A DNA stretch of 10,720 bases, taken from NCBI GenBank assembly GCA_028288645.1, contig JAQBNJ010000437.1:1-10720 (forward strand), given 5' to 3'. The stretch is from Sediminibacterium sp. (GTDB lineage Bacteria > Bacteroidota > Bacteroidia > Chitinophagales > Chitinophagaceae). A model generated the notes under the pieces. It worked only from the letters and a program-made list of their open reading frames with translations. It ran no database searches and was not told the origin of the DNA. A program made the position numbers and the translations under genes. Shown in pieces: positions 6,831 through 10,720 of the stretch; within the stretch, counting starts at the first letter, position 1, and every line of letters starts with the position of its first letter.

Positions 6831-7694
6831 ATGGCTGAAACAAAACCAACTGCAGGTGCTGCGGTAAAAAGCCCGTCCTCTGCGCAACCTAAGAAGAGCG
6901 GTAACTCAATTTCATGGATGGCGCCACTTTTATGTATCATTTTCGGATACGTGATCTGGCGTTTTGTGTTGGGTGCCCCGGGTAACTTCACAACCCCTGA
7001 TCCTAATGGTGGTTTTTGGCCACAGCACAAAGGACCAAAAGGTACACTCACCAAGATGTATGAAGGTGGTATCATTGTACCTATCCTGATCGGTTGTTTT
7101 TTAACGGTACTGACTTTCTGTATTGAAAGGTTCATGACCGTTACAAAAGCAAGTGGTAAAGGAAGTATTGCTGAATTTGTTCGCACGGTTCAGTTCCACC
7201 TTGCTAACAAAGAAGTAGACAAAGCACTAGCTGCCTGCGATAAACAACAGGGTTCTGTTGGTAACGTAATGAAAGCCGGTCTGAAAAAGTACAAAGAAAT
7301 GATCACCAATACTGAACTCAACACCGAGCAGAAAGTATTGAATATCCAGAAAGAAGTAGAAGAAGCAACGGCTTTGGAACTTCCTATGCTGGAAAAGAAC
7401 CTGGTATTCTTATCAACTATCGCATCAGTAGCAACCCTGTTGGGTCTGTTGGGTACGGTAATGGGTATGATCAAATCGTTCTCTGCATTGGGAGAAGAAG
7501 GTGGTGGTGACGCTGCCCGCGAACTGTCGAAAGGTATCTCTGAGGCCCTGTTCAATACGGCTTTGGGTATCGGTACATCAGCTATCGCGATCATCATGTA
7601 CAACGTATTTACTACCCGTATTGATGGAATTACCTACGGTATTGATGAATCAGGTTTCACTTTAACACAAAGCTTTGCGGCTAACTACAAATAA
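6831..7694 (+). CDS. exbB: MotA/TolQ/ExbB proton channel family protein
   Basis: The protein has 287 residues and forms, with ExbD, the inner-membrane proton channel that energises TonB. Predicted helices lie at about 29-47, 79-97, 191-214 and 239-259. The last two carry the family hallmarks: ATLLGLLGTVMGMIKSF (201-217) and GISEALFNTALGIGTSAIAI (235-254). The cytoplasmic loop between helices 2 and 3 (about 100-188) is charged, as expected. E. coli ExbB is shorter (244) and has three helices; here the first helix and a short Gly/Pro-rich periplasmic stretch (48-75) are additional, a form I associate with Bacteroidota homologues. It is first in an operon, with 69 bp before the first exbD and no terminator in between. 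The start is supported by the hydrophilic Ala/Lys-rich N-terminus and by the promoter candidate upstream. TolQ-like function cannot be excluded, but a downstream tonB favours ExbB. Confidence 0.93.
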   Translation: MAETKPTAGAAVKSPSSAQPKKSGNSISWMAPLLCIIFGYVIWRFVLGAPGNFTTPDPNGGFWPQHKGPKGTLTKMYEGGIIVPILIGCFLTVLTFCIERFMTVTKASGKGSIAEFVRTVQFHLANKEVDKALAACDKQQGSVGNVMKAGLKKYKEMITNTELNTEQKVLNIQKEVEEATALELPMLEKNLVFLSTIASVATLLGLLGTVMGMIKSFSALGEEGGGDAARELSKGISEALFNTALGIGTSAIAIIMYNVFTTRIDGITYGIDESGFTLTQSFAANYK

Positions 7695-7763
7695 ACTTTG
7701 CGGTTTTTTGTGGAAACGACGGGCATTTGAATCATATAATGTGAAACATTTAAATAATTAACA

Positions 7764-8411
7764 ATGGGTAGAGCCAAATTACCTCGAAAGAGTACCAGCA
7801 TCGATATGACGGCGATGTGCGATGTGGCCTTTCTGTTGTTGTCATTCTTTATCTTAACAACGAAGTTCAAGCCTGCAGAGGCGATCGCTGTTACCATACC
7901 AAAGTCGGTAGCCGCCAAAGTGGCCCCAACCAAGGATATTGTAGAGGTAATCATTGACAAAGACGGTAAAGTGTTCCTTTCGATGGATGACGAGTCAATC
8001 AAAGAAGTAGTTGCCAATACATTGAATTCAACCAAGGGGCTTAACCTGAATGTAAAAGCATTCAAGGCCGCACAGTTCTTTGGCGCACCATTCGCTGGCA
8101 TGGCATCGTATCTCGCGCTTCCGGAAGACCAGCGTAAGGGTAATTTATTACCAGGCATACCGGTGAAAGATTCGACTAATAATGAATTGACCACCTGGAT
8201 GAGTGCGGTAGTAAATGCATACCAGGGTAAAAAACCTAATTTCCTTGTAAAAGGGGATAATATAGCGAAATACCCTGCTTTTAAAGCTGTGATCACTGCC
8301 TTTAAAAAGAATGATATCCTGAAATTCCAGATGGTAACCAGCCCTGAAGGAGTACCGGTAGGCACTGATCTCTGGAAGAAACAACAGACGGGAGAGAAGA
8401 GAGAAGAGTAA
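7764..8411 (+). CDS. exbD: ExbD/TolR family biopolymer transport protein with enlarged periplasmic domain
   Basis: The protein has 215 residues against about 140 for ordinary ExbD. It has a short cytoplasmic N-terminus, one membrane helix (about 19-36) with the proton-relaying aspartate D20 in DMTAMCDVAFLLLSFF, then a periplasmic domain. Usual ExbDs have TPMxDV here; this one has TAMCDV, so the proline is replaced and a cysteine precedes the aspartate. The C-terminal ExbD fold is recognisable: strand VEVIIDKDGKVFL (60-72) and NFLVKGDNIAKYPAFKAVITAF (159-180) followed by ILKFQMVT. Between them, about residues 92-152 form an insertion (containing AQFFGAPFAGMASYLALPED) not present in canonical ExbD. 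It lies between exbB and a second, normal-insert-free exbD, so the two probably form a hetero-oligomeric ExbD pair in the channel. The C-terminus is charged (KKQQTGEKREE). Confidence 0.9.
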   Translation: MGRAKLPRKSTSIDMTAMCDVAFLLLSFFILTTKFKPAEAIAVTIPKSVAAKVAPTKDIVEVIIDKDGKVFLSMDDESIKEVVANTLNSTKGLNLNVKAFKAAQFFGAPFAGMASYLALPEDQRKGNLLPGIPVKDSTNNELTTWMSAVVNAYQGKKPNFLVKGDNIAKYPAFKAVITAFKKNDILKFQMVTSPEGVPVGTDLWKKQQTGEKREE

Positions 8412-8444
8412 ATTAATTACTAATTAAAACTAAATTCTACCGAC

Positions 8445-8987
8445 ATGGCAGAAATGGATACCTCCGGCGGAGGCCATAAGAAAGGGCCCGGGGTCAAAAA
8501 GTCGAAGAAGTTATCGACACGCGTTGACTTGACCCCAATGGTGGACCTTGGCTTCCTGCTGATCACGTTTTTCATCTTCACCACAACCATGAGCCAGGCA
8601 ACAGCTATGAGGCTGAACCTGCCCAAGGATGCCGATAAACCGGAAGACCAGAACAAGGCTAAACAGTCGGGTGTTATTACCGTTCTTTTAGGAAAAGACA
8701 ACAACGTTTTTTACTATGAAGGGGAACTGGAAACTAATGCAGCCAACTTTAAGTCCTCGAACTTCCATGATATCCGTGATGTGCTGATGAAGAAAAAGAA
8801 CAGCGTGAAGGAATTGAAGGATTACGTAGTGATCATCAAACCTTCCGATGAATGTACCTACAAGAACCTGGTTGATATTCTGGATGAAATGACGATCACT
8901 GTCAGTACACGATATGCGCTTGTTGATATCCTTGATATTGAAACAAAATTGATACAGATGTCAGAAGCATCGGCAGCGAATAATTAG
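8445..8987 (+). CDS. exbD: ExbD/TolR family biopolymer transport protein, second copy
   Basis: The protein has 180 residues. A basic, Gly/Lys-rich cytoplasmic N-terminus of about 26 residues precedes the canonical TRVDLTPMVDLGFLLITFF segment, with the conserved aspartate D34 at the start of the single helix (about 33-50). The periplasmic part shows the ExbD pattern: VITVLLGKDNNVFYYEGE (77-94), DYVVIIKPSDECTYKNLVDIL (126-146) and TRYALVDI near the end. It begins 33 bp after the preceding exbD and ends 45 bp before tonB, so the genes are co-transcribed. It is distinct from its neighbour: it lacks the large insertion and keeps the TPM motif. It presumably supplies the second ExbD protomer, while its partner may have a specialised role; that division is inference. 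Confidence 0.92.
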   Translation: MAEMDTSGGGHKKGPGVKKSKKLSTRVDLTPMVDLGFLLITFFIFTTTMSQATAMRLNLPKDADKPEDQNKAKQSGVITVLLGKDNNVFYYEGELETNAANFKSSNFHDIRDVLMKKKNSVKELKDYVVIIKPSDECTYKNLVDILDEMTITVSTRYALVDILDIETKLIQMSEASAANN

Positions 8988-9032
8988 TACGAAAATTTCA
9001 TTACAAGAATCTAATCACAAAAGAGTTTTACC

Positions 9033-9860
9033 ATGGACATAAACAAAATTCAATCCGCAGATATCCTGGATATCCTTTTTGACGGAAGGAATAAAGAATA
9101 TGGTGCGTATCAACTTCGTAAGACGTACAACAGGCGTATCAGGAATTCCCTGATCGGGATGACACTTATCTGTCTCTTTTTCCTGATAAGTTCGTTCATT
9201 GCGAATCGCAAGGAGAAAAACAAGAATGATATTGTTGTGGCAGATATGAGCCTTCAACAGCTTCCGGAAGAAAAAAAGCCTGAGCCACCACCACCGCCAC
9301 CACCTCCAAAACAGGAACCACCGAAAGTGGAGATCACCAAATTCACCCCTCCAAAAATTGTGAAGGATGAAGAAGTGAAACCTGATGAAGAGATCAAGGA
9401 AGTGGAAAAACTGGAAGATACCAAGATCGGTACCATCAACCAGGAAGGTGCGAAAGACGAAGGTGTGGTAGCTCCTCCGCCGGAAAAAAGTACCGGTGTG
9501 GTAGAAGCCCCGAAAGTAGAAGAAGACTACGATAAAGTATTTACCGTAGTACAGATCCCTGCTGAATACCCGGGTGGTTTACCTGCATGGACCAAATACC
9601 TCGAGCGTAACCTGAACAGGGACGTGCCGAATGATAATGGAGCGCCTCCCGGAAAATACACCGTGGTCGTTTCCTTCATCGTTGCGAAAGACGGAAGTAT
9701 CAGTGATGTTACTTCTGAGAATGATCCTGGTTATGGAACAAAAGCAGAAGCCATTAAAGTAATCCAGAAAGGACCTAAATGGAAACCAGCAGTACAGAAC
9801 GGAAGAAATGTGATCTATCGTCACAAACAGAGCATCACTTTCGTTGTATCAGAAGATTAA
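9033..9860 (+). CDS. tonB: TonB energy transducer
   Basis: The protein has 275 residues and transmits the proton motive force from ExbB/ExbD to TonB-dependent outer-membrane transporters. Order of parts: a cytoplasmic N-terminus (1-38) with DILFDGRNKEYGAYQLRK (13-30), a motif typical of Bacteroidota TonBs; one membrane helix (about 39-57); a proline-rich periplasmic span (about 78-110) with eight consecutive prolines at 85-92; an acidic/lysine linker (to about 165); and a C-terminal TonB_C domain (about 170-275). The domain carries FPGG-like YPGG (179-182), YTVVVSFIVAKDGSISDV (209-226) and GPKWKPAVQNGRNV (247-260). It closes the operon, 45 bp after the second exbD, and is followed by a strong terminator. 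The long N-terminal cytoplasmic tail is absent from E. coli TonB. Confidence 0.95.
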   Translation: MDINKIQSADILDILFDGRNKEYGAYQLRKTYNRRIRNSLIGMTLICLFFLISSFIANRKEKNKNDIVVADMSLQQLPEEKKPEPPPPPPPPKQEPPKVEITKFTPPKIVKDEEVKPDEEIKEVEKLEDTKIGTINQEGAKDEGVVAPPPEKSTGVVEAPKVEEDYDKVFTVVQIPAEYPGGLPAWTKYLERNLNRDVPNDNGAPPGKYTVVVSFIVAKDGSISDVTSENDPGYGTKAEAIKVIQKGPKWKPAVQNGRNVIYRHKQSITFVVSED

Positions 9861-9883
9861 TTTTTATTTTCTTTTTATAAGAG

Positions 9884-9915
9884 ATCCCTGCTATTTTTTA
9901 GCGGGGATTTTTTTT
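9884..9915 (+). terminator. Intrinsic terminator of the exbB-exbD-exbD-tonB operon
   Basis: ATCCCTGCT (9884-9892) pairs with AGCGGGGAT (9900-9908), a 9-bp stem with one T-G wobble and a 7-base loop. Eight T follow (9908-9915). It lies 24 bp after the tonB stop codon, so it ends the operon and separates it from the second tonB. Confidence 0.92.
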
Positions 9916-10157
9916 GAGCAGCTGCGAGCTATGAGCTGTGAGCCGCGAGCTTTGCAGTGCACAGAAAAAAAACAGTGCTTACCAGTAGCCTGGCAATTCG
10001 TTGCTGCTTAAAAAATTACCACTACTTTTTATTCGTTGACGTTTAGAACCGCTTCAAAAAAATTCTCGTTGCTCAACAATCTTAAACAACTGCAGGGTTT
10101 GACCTACATCATGTGCAGAAACTAAATTCGCTTTGCACCCTACAGGCTCACAGCTCC
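9916..10157. repeat. Inverted arrays of a degenerate 7-bp GAGC repeat between the two tonB genes
   Basis: The left arm has GAGC at 9926, 9933, 9940 and 9947, an exact 7-bp period (units GAGCTAT, GAGCTGT, GAGCCGC, GAGCTTT), plus an out-of-phase GAGC at 9916 that starts right after the terminator T-tract. The right arm is the same repeat on the other strand: CAGGCTC (10143-10149) and ACAGCTC (10150-10156). Positions 9933-9944 and 10145-10156 are a perfect 12-bp inverted match. The roughly 190 bp between the arms contains no gene. The core AGCTGT, in the same relative orientation, also occurs in the element after nuoN. Confidence 0.7.
10098..10130 (+). promoter_or_regulatory. Weak promoter candidate for the second tonB
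   Basis: TTTG at 10098-10101 and TAAATTCG at 10123-10130 are 21 bp apart, the same spacing as the exbB promoter candidate, with one mismatch to TAnnTTTG. A transcript would start near 10136 and include the right heptamer-repeat arm in a leader of about 125 bases. This is only a pattern match. Confidence 0.25.
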
Positions 10158-10260
10158 AAAAAAACATCGCACTACATTATGGAATCTCCCCATAATATTC
10201 TCGCACAAACTTAATATGGATTCCTGTTTGATTTCGAATCATAATACAAAACCTACTATT

Positions 10261-10720
10261 ATGGAAAAGTCAAGCATTCTCTCTGCAGACCTACTCGATA
10301 TACTTTTCGAGGGTCGCAATAAAAGTTACGGTGCGTATGATCTCCGTAAAACATACGACAAACGCATTACGCGCTCAGTGGCTGGAACATTTTTGCTTTG
10401 CCTGTTATTTATCGTTGGCTCTATAGTTGCTAACGGGAAAAAGAAGACATTGCATAACGAGATCCTGACAACTGTTGAGCTCGAAAATTTCAAGAAGGAA
10501 GAACCCAAACCAGAGCCTGTAAAACCGCTTCCCAAAGAAGAACCCAAACCCGAAATGGCAAAAGTAACCCCGCCGCAAATTGTTCCCGATGAGCAGGTAA
10601 AAGAAGATGATGTTGTAAAAGACGTTGAAAAACTTGACGACGCTAAAATAGGCACTGCTAATATCGAAGGCACAAAAGATGAAGGGATAATAGCACCACC
10701 GGTTGAAACCAAGGGCATCA
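10261..10720 (+). CDS. tonB: Second TonB energy transducer, 5' part (runs off the window)
   Basis: An open frame starts with ATG at 10261 and runs to the window end, giving 153 residues without a stop. It is a paralogue of the TonB encoded at 9033-9860. Residues 8-30 match it closely (DILFEGRNKSYGAYDLRK against DILFDGRNKEYGAYQLRK). It has a membrane helix at about 41-58. The linker is alike in its later part (DVEKLDDAKIGT against EVEKLEDTKIGT, and TKDEGIIAPP against AKDEGVVAPP). The proline hinge differs: this copy uses EPKPEPVKP/EEPKPE repeats rather than a run of eight prolines. The C-terminal TonB_C domain is expected beyond the window. It follows a terminator and has its own spacer, so it is probably transcribed separately from the exb operon. 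Confidence 0.92.
   Translation, partial: MEKSSILSADLLDILFEGRNKSYGAYDLRKTYDKRITRSVAGTFLLCLLFIVGSIVANGKKKTLHNEILTTVELENFKKEEPKPEPVKPLPKEEPKPEMAKVTPPQIVPDEQVKEDDVVKDVEKLDDAKIGTANIEGTKDEGIIAPPVETKGI

Larger units (their letters stand above)
9861..10260. other. 400-bp spacer between the tonB operon and the second tonB
   Basis: It holds the operon terminator, the two heptamer-repeat arms, and a promoter candidate near 10098-10130. The stretch inside the arms (about 9957-10140) is A/T-rich with short homopolymers and no open frame worth calling. The final 100 bp before the start codon show nothing further that I can identify. Confidence 0.65.

Noticed and set aside
7735..7743. TATAATGTG before the first exbD as a -10 promoter box
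   Set aside because: It matches the E. coli-type -10, not the Bacteroidota TAnnTTTG, and the available TTTG partners are 24 bp or more away; the gene is better read as part of the exbB operon.
7685..8365. Long minus-strand open frame (226 codons) opposite the first exbD
   Set aside because: It is fully antisense to a gene with clear ExbD motifs and shows no domain, signal or promoter; it is a by-product of the codon use on the other strand.
9916..10157. Heptamer and CACAGA arrays as CRISPR
   Set aside because: The periods are 7 and 10 bp, with no spacers of 25-40 bp and no cas genes.

Overview
The window looks like chromosomal DNA of a Bacteroidota bacterium, most likely Chitinophagales/Chitinophagaceae; the family-level placement is inference. 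The reasons are the exbB-exbD-exbD-tonB gene order, TonB proteins that begin with the GRNKxYGAYxLRK motif typical of this phylum, a secreted metzincin with the DUF5117/DUF4953 layout, start codons without Shine-Dalgarno sequences, and promoter candidates of the TTTG / TAnnTTTG type. No phage, transposase, CRISPR, tRNA or rRNA is visible.

Layout. Positions 1-1509 are the 3' end of a complex I (nuo) operon: the last 20 codons of a gene that is probably nuoM, then complete nuoN. At 1659-2936 there is an FtsX/MacB-type ABC transporter permease without an adjacent ATPase. It converges with a minus-strand gene at 3082-3789 that encodes a secreted protein with a carboxypeptidase-regulatory-like beta-sandwich. 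Upstream of that, also on the minus strand, is a large secreted zinc metalloprotease (3904-6480) with its own terminator. A 350-bp divergent intergenic region (6481-6830) separates it from a plus-strand operon: exbB (6831), a first exbD (7764), a second exbD (8445) and tonB (9033). This operon ends in a clear intrinsic terminator at 9884-9915. After a 400-bp spacer a second, paralogous tonB begins at 10261 and runs off the window end.

How the genes work together. NuoM and NuoN are proton-pumping membrane subunits of NADH:quinone oxidoreductase and help build the proton motive force. ExbB/ExbD/TonB use that force to energise TonB-dependent (SusC-like) outer-membrane transporters. Two different ExbDs and at least two TonBs suggest a diversified energising system. 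The metalloprotease and the beta-sandwich protein are exported and probably act in the periplasm or at the cell surface.

The least explained part of the window is in the gaps. Two intergenic spacers (1510-1658 and 9861-10260) carry arrays of degenerate 7-bp repeats facing each other as inverted arms. Both share the core AGCTGT on the left arm and ACAGCT on the right. A third spacer (2937-3081) holds a different CACAGATTTT-repeat hairpin with perfect 13-bp ends. A 9-bp direct repeat spaced by exactly 12 bp in the divergent promoter region resembles the geometry of an operator for a dimeric regulator.
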